From Corynebacterium incognita (GTDB lineage: Bacteria > Actinomycetota > Actinomycetes > Mycobacteriales > Mycobacteriaceae), in contig NZ_CP059404.1 in the NCBI RefSeq assembly GCF_014217255.1, forward strand, positions 1,240,001-1,304,000: 64,000 bases of DNA, written 5' to 3'. Below are positions 22,848 to 31,059 of this stretch, piece after piece. The position numbers were made by a program, and so were the translations under genes. A model generated the notes under the pieces. It saw only the letters and a program-made list of their open reading frames with translations, did not search any database and had not been told where the DNA came from. Position 1 is the stretch's first letter; every line of letters starts with the position of its first letter.

Positions 22848-24128
22848 TTAGCGCTGCACCTTCACGCGGACACCAGTTTCCGGGCGCGTGAGTATGCGCT
22901 TCCAGTCGAAGGTGAGGTCCTCCTGGTCGTCTGCAATCTTGATCTCGGGTTGGCAAAGCGCGGCAACGGTGATGGACAGCGCCGCGATGGCAATCTTCTC
23001 GCCGGGGCAGCGGTGTCCAGTCTTCACGTCCATGCCGCCTTGGGGAAGGAAACCGACGATGCTCTCGTAGTCGTCAACGCCCAGGAAGCGTTCCGGGTCG
23101 AAGGTGCCCGCGGCATGCCACGACTTGGGCCCGGTGTTCGTGTTGAGAATATCGATGAGCACCCGCTGGCCCTTATGGATAGGACAGCCAGAGACTTCCG
23201 TATCGTCCTTGGCAATGGCGGGCAGCATGGGCACGAAGGGTTTGGTACGGCGAACCTCTTGTGCGAACGCTACGGCCTCAGGGACGTCGATAAGCTGCCC
23301 ACCGGCAGCGCTTCGAATCCGCTCGATCCACGCCTGGTTCTCCACCAACGCGGCTGCGGCGAAGGCCGCAAAGCGGGACACCGCAACGGTGGGGCGGGTG
23401 AGGTTTTGAAGCTCAATGCCGGCCGTTTTGGCGTCGAGAAGCTCACCGTTTTCGTCCACAAAGCCCGCGACGTTAGCGGCGACGGAACCCTCAGGAACCT
23501 CCATGATGCCCGCACGGATCTGTTCGATGACGCCCTCTGCCCAGCTATCGAGGCGCTTGCGCTCGACCCAGGCAACGGGATTGGTCACCGGACGCCCGAA
23601 TGTGTCGAGCAGGCGGCTGTATTGCGCGGCGCGCTTGTTCATCTCGTCCTCGTCCATAGGCAGCCCAGCCCAACGAAATGCAGCACGGCCGAATGCGCGA
23701 GCGGCGTCGTCGTAGACGTTGCCCTCGTTGGTCTCCCACTCCTGGAGCATCTTTTCTACTTCTTCCGCGAGCAAGGGCTTAATCTCAGCGACGCGGGAAT
23801 CATCGTATGCCTGCGCGATCATCTGTTCCTTGCGCACGCGGTGTGCTTCGCCGTCGAGGCCGTGGATGGCGCCCTTGCCGAACAGCGGTCCGGACACAAA
23901 TGAAGGCATGGCGTTTTTGCGGACGAACTGTGCGGAGTCGTAGAAGGCGCGCACTCCTTCCTCGCCGCGGAGAATGGTCGTCTTTTTACCCAGCATAGAC
24001 ACGGTAATGGGGGTCTCGGAATCAGGGGAGAGACCTGCACGGCGACGAAGCTTGCCTGCGAAGAGGTAGCCGTCATTGAGGAAGTCGATTACTTTGTCTG
24101 GTGTCTTGAAAGTGGTGAGGTTAGGCAT
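22848..24128 (-). CDS. CYP152-type cytochrome P450, OleT-like fatty-acid peroxygenase/decarboxylase
   Basis: A 426-aa H2O2-using P450 from ATG 24128. The heme-binding loop is GFLPQGGMDVKTGHRCPGE with Cys374. CYP152 enzymes hold the fatty-acid carboxylate with an Arg-Pro pair, here Arg245-Pro246 (LTRP). The residue that in OleT is His85 (alkene-forming) and in P450-BSbeta is Gln85 (hydroxylating) is His89 in GAIHGLDG, six residues after Phe83, as in OleT. The product may thus be terminal alkenes plus hydroxy acids. It lies between two IS copies and no electron-transfer partner gene is near, as expected for a peroxygenase. An open frame to 24233 lacks a better start. Confidence 0.88.
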   Translation of the reverse strand: MPNLTTFKTPDKVIDFLNDGYLFAGKLRRRAGLSPDSETPITVSMLGKKTTILRGEEGVRAFYDSAQFVRKNAMPSFVSGPLFGKGAIHGLDGEAHRVRKEQMIAQAYDDSRVAEIKPLLAEEVEKMLQEWETNEGNVYDDAARAFGRAAFRWAGLPMDEDEMNKRAAQYSRLLDTFGRPVTNPVAWVERKRLDSWAEGVIEQIRAGIMEVPEGSVAANVAGFVDENGELLDAKTAGIELQNLTRPTVAVSRFAAFAAAALVENQAWIERIRSAAGGQLIDVPEAVAFAQEVRRTKPFVPMLPAIAKDDTEVSGCPIHKGQRVLIDILNTNTGPKSWHAAGTFDPERFLGVDDYESIVGFLPQGGMDVKTGHRCPGEKIAIAALSITVAALCQPEIKIADDQEDLTFDWKRILTRPETGVRVKVQR

Positions 24129-24152
24129 ATGCCCATTGTTACCAAAGGTTGC

Positions 24153-24163
24153 GACATTATGTC
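24153..24163 (-). promoter_or_regulatory. Palindrome upstream of the P450 gene
   Basis: GACATTATGTC, a perfect 11-base palindrome with TGC/GCA just outside, lies 25 bases upstream of the P450 ATG. TAACAAT between it and the gene could be a -10 element. Possible operator; the regulator is unknown. Confidence 0.35.
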
Positions 24164-24226
24164 TGGCAGCGCTCTGTACTGGGGTTTTGGAAGATTGAGC
24201 GGGCAGGACTAGAGTTATACGGCACT

Positions 24227-24299
24227 GGGGCATTAGCTCAATTGGTAGAGCATCTGCTTTGCAAGCAGAAGGTCAGGAGTTCGATTCTCCTATGCTCCA
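24227..24299 (+). tRNA. tRNA-Ala (anticodon TGC), copy 2
   Basis: All 73 bases are identical to the copy at 20859: acceptor ggggcat/atgctcc, anticodon TGC. Flanks differ (tactgg and agtaagg). It is transcribed divergently from the P450 gene. Its terminator has been split by IS copy 2. Confidence 0.97.
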
Positions 24300-24315
24300 C
24301 AGTAAGGGGCGGCTA

Positions 24316-25715
24316 GGGTTAAGTAGCAAAAAGTGTGTCTGCCGGCGTGTCGTCGGCATCGGGGGTTAGCGTAGTGGGCCTTTCCGGATTCTGATGTCGG
24401 GGTCGTAGGTGTCTGGGATAGTGTTGTCGTAGAAGGCTGGGCGTCCGGTTTCTTGGTCGGCTGCGTTGTGGTCTTCAGGTTCTAGGTCGTTGACTTTGGC
24501 GAGTTGATCTAGTCCGAAGTTGCACTGCCTGGCGATTTGTAATGGGTCGTCAGGCAGTTGCGTTTTGCTGTGCAGCCACCACTCGAGCATGCGCCGTTGT
24601 CGCTCTCCTGAACGCCCTCTGTGTATTCGGGCTAAGAGCTTGAGTTGGGAGTTGATTGCTCCTTCCAGGCTGTTTGTCGTCGATGCCCATTGTGGGTTGA
24701 TGGATTTCGGGTCGGGTTCGATGTAGGTAAACAAGAATCCTTTCTTCGATAGGTTCAGCAACGACATGTAGGCCTGGCGCACGCGTGGGTGGGTGTATTC
24801 CCAGGTTTTTGTGGCGGTGCGTCGGTCTTTGGGCAGTGGTGTCTTTTCGTTGAGGAAGTCGTGGTAGACCTGCCCGTATTCGTGTAGGTGGACTGTCCAT
24901 TGCGCTGCTTGTTCCGCTGTAGAAACAGCGGTGAGCTGTAGTGCTAGTTGGTAGATGGCTTGTCCTGCAGGGGTGCGTGGCCGGCTGGTGGTGTAGCGGC
25001 GTACGACGCGTTGTGCGTGGACGAGGCAGCGTTGAATTTTGGTGTTGGGCCACAGCTTTTTAATCGCGCTATATGCGCCGCGTCCGCCGTCCATGACAAC
25101 GCATAGCGGCGGCGCTAGTTGGCTGAGCAGTTCTAGGTAGGCCTGTGTTGATTCGGCTTTCGCCCAGTGCCAGGTGATGACATGGGTGCGGGTAGCGGCG
25201 ATAAGCAGGCATCCTGCGGCGGTGTAGGTGCCGTCGATAAAGACCTGGTCAAAGATGCGTTCCGGGTCGACCGTGTTGGGGATGTCGATAAGCCACAACG
25301 GCCGGAAGCGTCGATCCATACTCCACCTGCTTAGCCCACGTTCCTGAGCGATGGCGCTAAGCGTTTTATGCGCGGTGACGTAGGCGTGGAAATCGAGGAA
25401 ATCTTGGGTGTGGCGCTTATCCGTCCTGGAACGTGTCAGGGATTGTCCGCAGCTGGGTGCGGTGCAGCGCCAGCGGGTTTTGCCTGCTTTTGTTGTGCCG
25501 TTTTTCTTCATCGCCCCTGCACAACCGGGACATCGTGGTCTGTTTGTAGTCACCGAACTAGCAAACAAGATCCGCTTACCACACCAGCTCGTCAGATCCC
25601 GGTATTGAACGAAAACGGAGGTGGAATAACGCCGCAGACGTTATTCCACCCTGATTTATCTACTCTTACCAGCATGTATCACGGTTTACTGGACACACTT
25701 TTTGCTACTTAACCC
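24316..25715 (-). mobile_element. IS1249-like insertion sequence, copy 2
   Basis: 1400 bp with the same terminal repeats and no difference from copy 1 noticed. Its own 8-bp duplication is GGCGGCTA (24308-24315 and 25716-25723), different from that of copy 1, so this is an independent insertion and not the other end of a composite transposition. Same orientation as copy 1. It sits inside the left arm of the tRNA-Ala terminator. Confidence 0.95.
24366..25568 (-). CDS. IS1249-like transposase, copy 2
   Basis: 400-aa DDE transposase identical in sequence to the one at 21074: zinc ribbon, Asp112, Asp160 and Glu302 all intact. The start is again TTG (25568) or the GTG 15 bases inside. Identity of both genes points to recent duplication by replicative or cut-and-paste movement. 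Confidence 0.93.
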   Translation of the reverse strand: MFASSVTTNRPRCPGCAGAMKKNGTTKAGKTRWRCTAPSCGQSLTRSRTDKRHTQDFLDFHAYVTAHKTLSAIAQERGLSRWSMDRRFRPLWLIDIPNTVDPERIFDQVFIDGTYTAAGCLLIAATRTHVITWHWAKAESTQAYLELLSQLAPPLCVVMDGGRGAYSAIKKLWPNTKIQRCLVHAQRVVRRYTTSRPRTPAGQAIYQLALQLTAVSTAEQAAQWTVHLHEYGQVYHDFLNEKTPLPKDRRTATKTWEYTHPRVRQAYMSLLNLSKKGFLFTYIEPDPKSINPQWASTTNSLEGAINSQLKLLARIHRGRSGERQRRMLEWWLHSKTQLPDDPLQIARQCNFGLDQLAKVNDLEPEDHNAADQETGRPAFYDNTIPDTYDPDIRIRKGPLR

Positions 25716-25745
25716 GGCGGCTACGTTAAGTAGCTGCCTCTTTTT
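25716..25745 (+). terminator. Right part of the tRNA-Ala terminator, restored by the IS target duplication
   Basis: Without IS copy 2 the sequence after tRNA-Ala reads ggggcggctac-gttaa-gtagctgcctc-ttttt, an 11-bp stem with two G-U pairs and a T tail. The duplication places ggcggctac (25716-25724) again beside gtagctgcc (25730-25738), so a 9-bp version survives here, but separated from the tRNA by 1.4 kb. Confidence 0.75.
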
Positions 25746-25856
25746 GCATGTTTGCGCAGGTCAGCGTTGATGTCTAGGGGGTGTTATAGGGTGTTGGGCA
25801 AACAGGCGTTCGAGTCTGTTTTGTACTGACCATATCCTCGAGTGAGAGACCTGGAC

Positions 25857-27008
25857 ATGATCAATTATTATGCCCCCAACAATCCACTAAACCCCGTAAC
25901 CGTTGCCTATGCGGAGCTGCGCAGAGCGGAGTTTCAGTTCTGGATGGACAACCTGCCACATCCAGAAGACGATTTTGATGTGTGCTGCACGACGTTGGCG
26001 GTGGCAACAGGCCATTCCCCACGCAAGGTTAGCGCTATCATCATGGCGCTGTTTCGTCTGCGGCAGTTGCCGCAGTTGGCCGAGTTCCAAGACTTTTTGC
26101 TTCTAGACCTTGACCGGCTTATCACCATCGACCAAACGCTGGCGAAGTTGGGAACGCCAAAAAAGGAGCTTTTGGATCAGATGGATAGGCAGCTCGTCTC
26201 CTTCCTGACCCCGACCAAGCCCAACCAAATTCTGCCTTCGCGGGCGATGATCCGTAACAAGCTCAAAGAGCTGCTCCGTGGCCACATTGAACCTGAGGAG
26301 GCACCGAAACCTCGTTACTTCTGCGACGTGTGGGGAAACTCCGCAACACTGTCCCTTGAGTTGGATGTTGCTACCGCGGCGCTCGTAGATAAGCACATTG
26401 AGGACACGGCTAACGCCAACAAGCTCTCCCGCGCGGAAGCGATGATTCAGCTACTTACGGGCAATGCGAAGCCTCCGGCCCGGGTTGTGCTCCACACCTT
26501 CAAGGCTGTCGACGTCGAGGGCGCGCCCACCGTCATCCCGGGATTCGGCGTTGCCGACGAGATGGCGTTCACGCATACCCGAAAGTTGGATACCTTCCCA
26601 GTTGCCCGCGGTTACCGCACCCCACCCGTCATGGAGGCGTTCATCGAGGGCCGCGACGGCACCTGTCGCTGGCCGGGGTGCGAGCGTCCCGCACACCGTT
26701 GCCAGAAGGACCATCGAATCAATTACGCGGACGGAGGTGCTACTCACCCAGACAATCTCTTCAGCCTCTGCCAACACCACCACAACATCAAAACCGATGG
26801 GCGGGCGCACTACCTTGCGGATCCCGTGACTGGCGACGTCGTGTGGCTCTTTGAAGACGGCACCTGGGCGGCCACCGAGCCCACCGGCCCCATGGCCCCG
26901 AAGAATAAGCGGTGGGTGCAGACCGTGGCGGCGAAGATTAACCAGAGAAATGAGGTAGCAAAAAAGGAGCCCGCCCCGAAGGGCGAGCTCCAAGACATAC
27001 CGTTTTAG
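25857..27008 (+). CDS. HNH endonuclease domain protein (DUF222-like)
   Basis: A 383-aa protein with a C-terminal HNH nuclease fold (bases about 26665-26800): CRWPGC, then KDHRINYADGG, NLFSLCQHHHNIK. The two CxxC/CxxH pairs form a structural zinc site. The helical N-terminal two thirds resembles the DUF222 region found before HNH domains in many actinobacterial proteins, often in several genomic copies. Its role is unknown; proposals include mobile-element or phage-related nuclease. ATG 25857 has gagag 8 bases upstream; a GTG at 25842 is possible. It follows IS copy 2 and its end overlaps the convergent small gene by 4 bases. Confidence 0.85.
   Translation: MINYYAPNNPLNPVTVAYAELRRAEFQFWMDNLPHPEDDFDVCCTTLAVATGHSPRKVSAIIMALFRLRQLPQLAEFQDFLLLDLDRLITIDQTLAKLGTPKKELLDQMDRQLVSFLTPTKPNQILPSRAMIRNKLKELLRGHIEPEEAPKPRYFCDVWGNSATLSLELDVATAALVDKHIEDTANANKLSRAEAMIQLLTGNAKPPARVVLHTFKAVDVEGAPTVIPGFGVADEMAFTHTRKLDTFPVARGYRTPPVMEAFIEGRDGTCRWPGCERPAHRCQKDHRINYADGGATHPDNLFSLCQHHHNIKTDGRAHYLADPVTGDVVWLFEDGTWAATEPTGPMAPKNKRWVQTVAAKINQRNEVAKKEPAPKGELQDIPF
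26960..26991 (-). terminator. Minus-strand terminator inside the 3' end of the HNH gene
   Basis: On the minus strand, ggagctcgccc-ttcg-gggcgggctcc forms an 11-bp stem with one wobble, followed by TTTTTT. It would end transcription of the small gene at 27005-27208. The hairpin also encodes the C-terminal residues of the HNH protein. Confidence 0.8.
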
Positions 27009-27208
27009 CCGAGGAAGTAGTGCTCAATATCGGCGGGATCGATGGCGTGCTCGGTGCCGTTGATATCAGTGCTGCGAAAAACACTGGCGGTGTCAATGGC
27101 TTCGCGCAAAAGGTCGATCCGGTTTCGGTTGTCGCCCACATCGGCGCCGGCTCGGAAGTAAAGGGTCGTGCCGTTGGTGAGCTTGACTGTCAGGCCCTCG
27201 AATTCCAT
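27005..27208 (-). CDS. Small conserved hypothetical protein
   Basis: A 67-aa soluble protein, MEFEGLTVKLTNGTTLYFR..., with beta-strand-like N-terminal half and a helix with NRIDLLREAIDTA. No signal peptide, membrane segment or known motif. ATG 27208 has the ribosome-binding site gaggag at a spacing of 8; the in-frame GTG 9 bases upstream is less likely. A strong terminator follows inside the neighbouring HNH gene. No function is recognised. Confidence 0.7.
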   Translation of the reverse strand: MEFEGLTVKLTNGTTLYFRAGADVGDNRNRIDLLREAIDTASVFRSTDINGTEHAIDPADIEHYFLG

Positions 27209-27267
27209 GCAGGTCACTCCTCAAGAAAAGTGTTTTTCTCCATGGTATTACAGGAGCCTAATCGTCC

Positions 27268-27807
27268 CTAATCCTCGTCGAGTGCGTGTTTCGGGCCCTT
27301 GCGGTGTGCCTCCAGCTGTTCGTCGATGGAACCGAGAAGTTCCTCGTCGCGTTCGGTGACGGGTTCCTCGACCATGTCCGGGTACTCGGGATCGGATGCT
27401 GCCTGACGCTCAAGGAGATCGTCTTCAGTGGTGGAGGTGTAGACGAGGGTGGAGCCTTCGAAATCGTCGGTGCGTGGCGGCTCCTCTAGGGGCTCTTCGC
27501 GCTTCTTGAAGAAGTAGAAAGCGCCTCCGATAGCGGCACCCGCGGCGATGAGAAGTGCGGGGAGCCAGTAATTCTTCTTCTTTTTTGGCGGCAGCTCTTC
27601 TTTCTGCTTTTCCAGGCGGGCGTGGGCGGCGCGGGTGAGTGCGCCTGCCTCGCGACGGGTGGCTGGGAACATATCGTCGTCGACTGTTTCAACTGCTCCT
27701 GCCAGGGCGGAGTAAGCCTCCTGTGCCTTCTCCGCGCGGTATTCGTTGAAGCGGTTCCAGAGGGAAGCCGCGACATTGTACGTTGCCTTGAGCGTTGTCG
27801 GATTCAT
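27268..27807 (-). CDS. Single-pass membrane protein with acidic tail, unknown function
   Basis: A 179-aa protein. Residues 1-75 look helical and soluble (NRFNEYRAEKAQEAYSALAGA). A KKKK stretch is followed by one membrane helix (WLPALLIAAGAAIGGAFYFF, about 81-100) and a long tail rich in Glu, Asp and Pro. The short positive stretch before the helix suggests the N-terminal part is cytoplasmic. ATG start with aaggagt at good spacing. The next gene upstream, metF, is divergent. I recognise no named family. Confidence 0.7.
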   Translation of the reverse strand: MNPTTLKATYNVAASLWNRFNEYRAEKAQEAYSALAGAVETVDDDMFPATRREAGALTRAAHARLEKQKEELPPKKKKNYWLPALLIAAGAAIGGAFYFFKKREEPLEEPPRTDDFEGSTLVYTSTTEDDLLERQAASDPEYPDMVEEPVTERDEELLGSIDEQLEAHRKGPKHALDED

Positions 27808-27943
27808 TGTCGGTTACTCCTTAGTGTCGGGTGCCTCCAGCCTAGTGAAAACGGCCAAGGCGTGAAGCACGAATCATGAACTGCTCGGTCTATTTTATTC
27901 GTGAAGATTTCGCAGCACACAGCATTTCTCGCGCTCACAGCCC

Positions 27944-27971
27944 TGGACAAAACTAGACCGCTTGGTATGGT
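27944..27971 (+). promoter_or_regulatory. Candidate metF-metE promoter with a McbR-like half-palindrome
   Basis: TGGACA (27944-27949) and TATGGT (27966-27971) have a 16-base spacer. Inside it TAGAC-N6-GTATG (27954-27969) resembles the corynebacterial methionine repressor site TAGAC-N6-GTCTA, with the second half imperfect. metF starts 26 bases downstream. Confidence 0.45.
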
Positions 27972-27996
27972 TCTCCGCAGGTTGATTGGAGGAACC

Positions 27997-28890
27997 ATGG
28001 CCCCACGGATAAGCGCTTCGGCACCTTTGGACGAGTTGCCACAGCCCGCGCCACAACAGCAACGCGTCGGACTGTCGTTTGAAGTCATGCCGCCGCGACA
28101 AGACCACCCGGACGAGCTGTTGTCGGTATTGGAGTCATACGGCCCTGACTACGTGGCGGTGACCTCGTCGCGGCGTTCCGGTTGGTTGGAGGGAACGGCC
28201 AACTTCATCAGTGAGATTTCGGCGTCGTCGTCCATGCGGCCGCTCGCGCACCTTGCCTGTTCGGCGGGTTCCGAGGCGGAACTCCGGCATTGGACTGAGC
28301 GGCTTATCGATGCTGGTGTCCGCGGCTTCTTGGCGCTGCGGGGAGACTTGGTGCCGCAGCCGGGGTACTTACAGCATGCGGACGCGTTAGTACGGCTGAT
28401 TAGGCAGGTGGAGGGCGAGCAGGTGTCGCGGCTGGCGGCGGGCAGGCTTGCGGTTGCGGTGGCGTGTTACCCCAATGGCCACGAGGAATCAAAGACCCCG
28501 TCAGAGGACTTCGAGGTCCTGCTGGCCAAACAGCGGCTGGGGGCCGACCTCGCGCTGAGCCAACTCTTCTTTGAGGCCGAGGACTTCCTACGGTTCCGTG
28601 CCCGCGCGGATCTTTTTGGCATTCGTATTCCGCTGGTGCCCGGGGTCATGCCGATAACAAGTCTTCGCCGGCTCCAGCGAATGAGTGAGTTGACGGGCCT
28701 GGCGGTTCCACGGGACGTCGGAAAGCGAATGGAGGCCGTGGAAGGCACCGCGCGCGAGTACGACGTCGGCCTGGAGCTGACAGCGCAGCTGGTGCGCAGG
28801 CTGGTCCGCTCCGGGGTCACTGGCATTCACCTTTACACATTTAACAATCCGCAGGTCGTCCAGGACGTGCTGCAGCGGGTAGACATCTAG
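27997..28890 (+). CDS. metF: 5,10-methylenetetrahydrofolate reductase
   Basis: Flavoenzyme that makes 5-methyltetrahydrofolate, the methyl donor for methionine. From ATG 27997 (ribosome-binding site ttggagg) it has 297 aa in a TIM-barrel family layout: SFEVMPPRQDHPDEL at the start (catalytic Glu region), FLALRGD, GADLALSQLFFEAEDF, PLVPGVMPI and the C-terminal GIHLYTFNNPQVVQDVL. An open frame extends upstream to 27901 without a ribosome-binding site. metE follows 12 bases later, giving a two-step methionine module in which MetF feeds MetE. Confidence 0.92.
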   Translation: MAPRISASAPLDELPQPAPQQQRVGLSFEVMPPRQDHPDELLSVLESYGPDYVAVTSSRRSGWLEGTANFISEISASSSMRPLAHLACSAGSEAELRHWTERLIDAGVRGFLALRGDLVPQPGYLQHADALVRLIRQVEGEQVSRLAAGRLAVAVACYPNGHEESKTPSEDFEVLLAKQRLGADLALSQLFFEAEDFLRFRARADLFGIRIPLVPGVMPITSLRRLQRMSELTGLAVPRDVGKRMEAVEGTAREYDVGLELTAQLVRRLVRSGVTGIHLYTFNNPQVVQDVLQRVDI

Positions 28891-28902
28891 AAAGGAAGAA
28901 AA

Positions 28903-31059
28903 ATGGGTTTTCCACAGGTCACAATTGAGGGTTATCCGCGCATCGGGCGCAATCGCGAGTTGAAGCGAGCGCTGGAGAAGTACTGGAAGGGCGAGGTGTC
29001 GGAGGAGGAATTCGGCGCGGCGGTGCGGGCTTTGCGTCAGGATACTTATCGACGTCTCGTGGACTTGGGCTTGGACGAGGACTGCGCCATCCCGGCCGAC
29101 GTCGCGCTCTACGACCATGTTTTGGAAACGGCGCTGACGGTGGGTATTCACACAGCGGATTCGTTGGAGGAGGAATTTGTCCTTGCCCGAGGGAATGACG
29201 AGCGCGCACCCTTGGAGATGACAAAGTGGTTTGATACCAACTATCACTACATCGTCCCGGAGGTGGGCGGTGAGATTGTGCCGCGCCCGGAGCGGGTGCA
29301 AAAGATCCTCAACGAGACGGATGTGAAAGTGCGGCCGTACCTCGTGGGGCCCGTGACGCTGTTGGCGCTGTCGAAGGGTGAGGACCCGCTGAGCAGGCTT
29401 GACGACGTCGTGGCGGCGTACCGGGAGATCCTGAATGCGGTCGATGCCGAATGGTTCCAGTTCGCAGAACCTGCACTGGTCGCCGACTTCGCGCATGTGA
29501 GTGAAGAGGAGCTTGTGGCGGCGACGCGGAAGGCGTACGGGGAATTGGATGCTTCTCGACTATTTGTGTCGTTGCCGTACGGAAAAGCCGGGGCTGGCCT
29601 GGAGGCTCTGCTCGAGGCAGGCGTCGGTGCGATTGGTGTTGATCTCACGGACGCCGGTGAGGCCGCGCGGGTCAAGGAAATCTGGACCGATAAGACGCGT
29701 CTGGTCGCCGGACTCATCGATGGACGCAATGTGTGGGCCGCGGACCTGCGGGCGCGCCGAGAGGTGCTGGAAGGATTGGGCAATGCCTCGGTCAGCACGA
29801 CGGTGAGCCTACTGCACGTACCGCATTCGGTGGAAGGTGAGGACATTCCCGCGGACGTGGTGAACAAGCTGGCCTTTGCCGACGAGAAGATCGCGGAGCT
29901 GGTGGCGTTGCAGAAGGGGCCGTTAGAGGCGCCGGAGGCCTACGCGCAGGCGGACCGGGTGGCGGTGAAAAAGAAGGACGTGGAGGTGCGGATCGCGTCG
30001 GCGCGGACTCCGGCTTTTCCGGAACGCAAGGAAGCCCAGAAGGAGCTTGATCTGCCGTTACTTCCCACGACGACCATTGGTTCTTTCCCCCAAACCGGCG
30101 AGATTAGGGCGGCGCGGGCGGCGCATAGAAATGGCGAGTTGGATGACGCCCAGTACGAGCAGCGGCTGCGAGAAGAAATCGCTGGAGTCATCACGTTGCA
30201 GGAGCGCCTCGGGTTGGACGTCTTGGTGCACGGCGAGGCGGAGCGCAACGACATGGTGCAGTACTTCGCGGAGCAATTGGACGGGTTCGTCGTGACGCAA
30301 AACGGTTGGGTGCAGTCGTATGGATCTCGGTGCACGCGGCCGCCCATCGTGGTGGGGGATGTCTCGCGGCCGGCGCCGATGACAGTCAAGTGGGCCCAGT
30401 ACGCGCAGTCGCTGACGGACAAGCACGTCAAAGGCATGCTGACGGGCCCGGTGACTATTCTTGCCTGGAGTTTTCCGCGCGCGGACGTGCCGTTGGCGGT
30501 ATCGGCCGAGCAGATCGGAGCGGCGCTCGCGGAGGAGGTCAAGGACTTGGAGGACGCGGGCATCCAGATCATTCAGGTCGACGAACCGGCGCTGCGGGAG
30601 CTGCTGCCGCTGCGAAAGAACGAGAGAGCTGCCTACCTCGAATGGGCCTTGAACGCGTTTCGGTCGGTGCACGCCCAGGCACGACCGACCACGCAAATCC
30701 ACACGCACCTGTGCTATTCGGAGTTCGGAGAGATCATCGACGCGGTGGCAGCGCTGGACGCGGATGTGACGTCGATTGAGGCGGCACGATCCCGGATGGA
30801 GCTGTTGGAAGACCTCAATGACACCTTCGTTTCTGACATCGGCCCGGGTATCTACGATATTCATTCACCACGGGTTCCCGGCGTGGCGGAGCTGGTGGAA
30901 CTCATCAATGCGGCCTTAAGGTCCGTGGATGAAGAGCGCCTGTGGATCAACCCGGACTGCGGGTTGAAGACGCGCGGTTACGCGGAAACCGAGGCCGCGC
31001 TGCGCAACCTGGTGCTCGCGCGCGACGAGGTTTTGTATACTCGGGGACATGAGCATTAA
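28903..31059 (+). CDS. metE: Cobalamin-independent methionine synthase
   Basis: Transfers the methyl group of 5-methyltetrahydrofolate (polyglutamate) to homocysteine. The 718-aa protein has the N-terminal half with [19 protein letters not shown] and the catalytic half from [10 protein letters not shown]; zinc ligands appear in [13 protein letters not shown] and in [10 protein letters not shown]. The family is usually about 750 aa. The ATG start follows gaaaggaag. Its last codons overlap the ppiA start, and the ppiA promoter lies within its 3' end. Confidence 0.96.
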   Translation: MGFPQVTIEGYPRIGRNRELKRALEKYWKGEVSEEEFGAAVRALRQDTYRRLVDLGLDEDCAIPADVALYDHVLETALTVGIHTADSLEEEFVLARGNDERAPLEMTKWFDTNYHYIVPEVGGEIVPRPERVQKILNETDVKVRPYLVGPVTLLALSKGEDPLSRLDDVVAAYREILNAVDAEWFQFAEPALVADFAHVSEEELVAATRKAYGELDASRLFVSLPYGKAGAGLEALLEAGVGAIGVDLTDAGEAARVKEIWTDKTRLVAGLIDGRNVWAADLRARREVLEGLGNASVSTTVSLLHVPHSVEGEDIPADVVNKLAFADEKIAELVALQKGPLEAPEAYAQADRVAVKKKDVEVRIASARTPAFPERKEAQKELDLPLLPTTTIGSFPQTGEIRAARAAHRNGELDDAQYEQRLREEIAGVITLQERLGLDVLVHGEAERNDMVQYFAEQLDGFVVTQNGWVQSYGSRCTRPPIVVGDVSRPAPMTVKWAQYAQSLTDKHVKGMLTGPVTILAWSFPRADVPLAVSAEQIGAALAEEVKDLEDAGIQIIQVDEPALRELLPLRKNERAAYLEWALNAFRSVHAQARPTTQIHTHLCYSEFGEIIDAVAALDADVTSIEAARSRMELLEDLNDTFVSDIGPGIYDIHSPRVPGVAELVELINAALRSVDEERLWINPDCGLKTRGYAETEAALRNLVLARDEVLYTRGHEH
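31036..31041 (+). promoter_or_regulatory. -10 element of a probably leaderless ppiA promoter
   Basis: TGTATACT: TATACT, with TG directly before, lies inside the end of metE. The ppiA ATG (31049) is 7 bases after the hexamer, exactly where transcription would start, so ppiA mRNA would have no 5' leader. There is no ribosome-binding site at a useful distance (only cgggg close to the ATG). Confidence 0.6.

Larger units (their letters stand above)
20980..22891 (+). pseudogene. GNAT acetyltransferase split by the first IS copy
   Basis: Removing the IS and one copy of the target duplication joins 20980-21023 to 22432-22891 in frame. The joined frame gives 167 aa, starting MKLRAITIHDAEDIYLTCID and including the GNAT segments GYSTSPWARGSGLQTAALQQ (acetyl-CoA loop region) and NLYLWADVDNAASRRVAEKA. 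Such proteins acetylate small amines or protein N-termini; the substrate is unknown. Only the first 15 codons lie before the IS. The 3' end overlaps the convergent P450 gene by 44 bases. The 3' fragment has an internal ATG at 22496 but would lack the fold's first strands. Confidence 0.88.

Noticed and set aside
22410..23903. 497-codon plus-strand frame across the P450 gene
   Set aside because: Opposite strand of a clear CYP152 gene; begins within the IS end and is not protein-like.
21024..25715. Interpretation as a transposed composite transposon
   Set aside because: A composite that moved as a unit would have one duplication at its outer ends. Here each IS has its own duplication on both sides, so the two inserted independently.
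26960..26991. Hairpin at the end of the HNH gene as its own terminator
   Set aside because: On the plus strand no T run follows; the T run is on the minus strand, so it serves the opposite gene.
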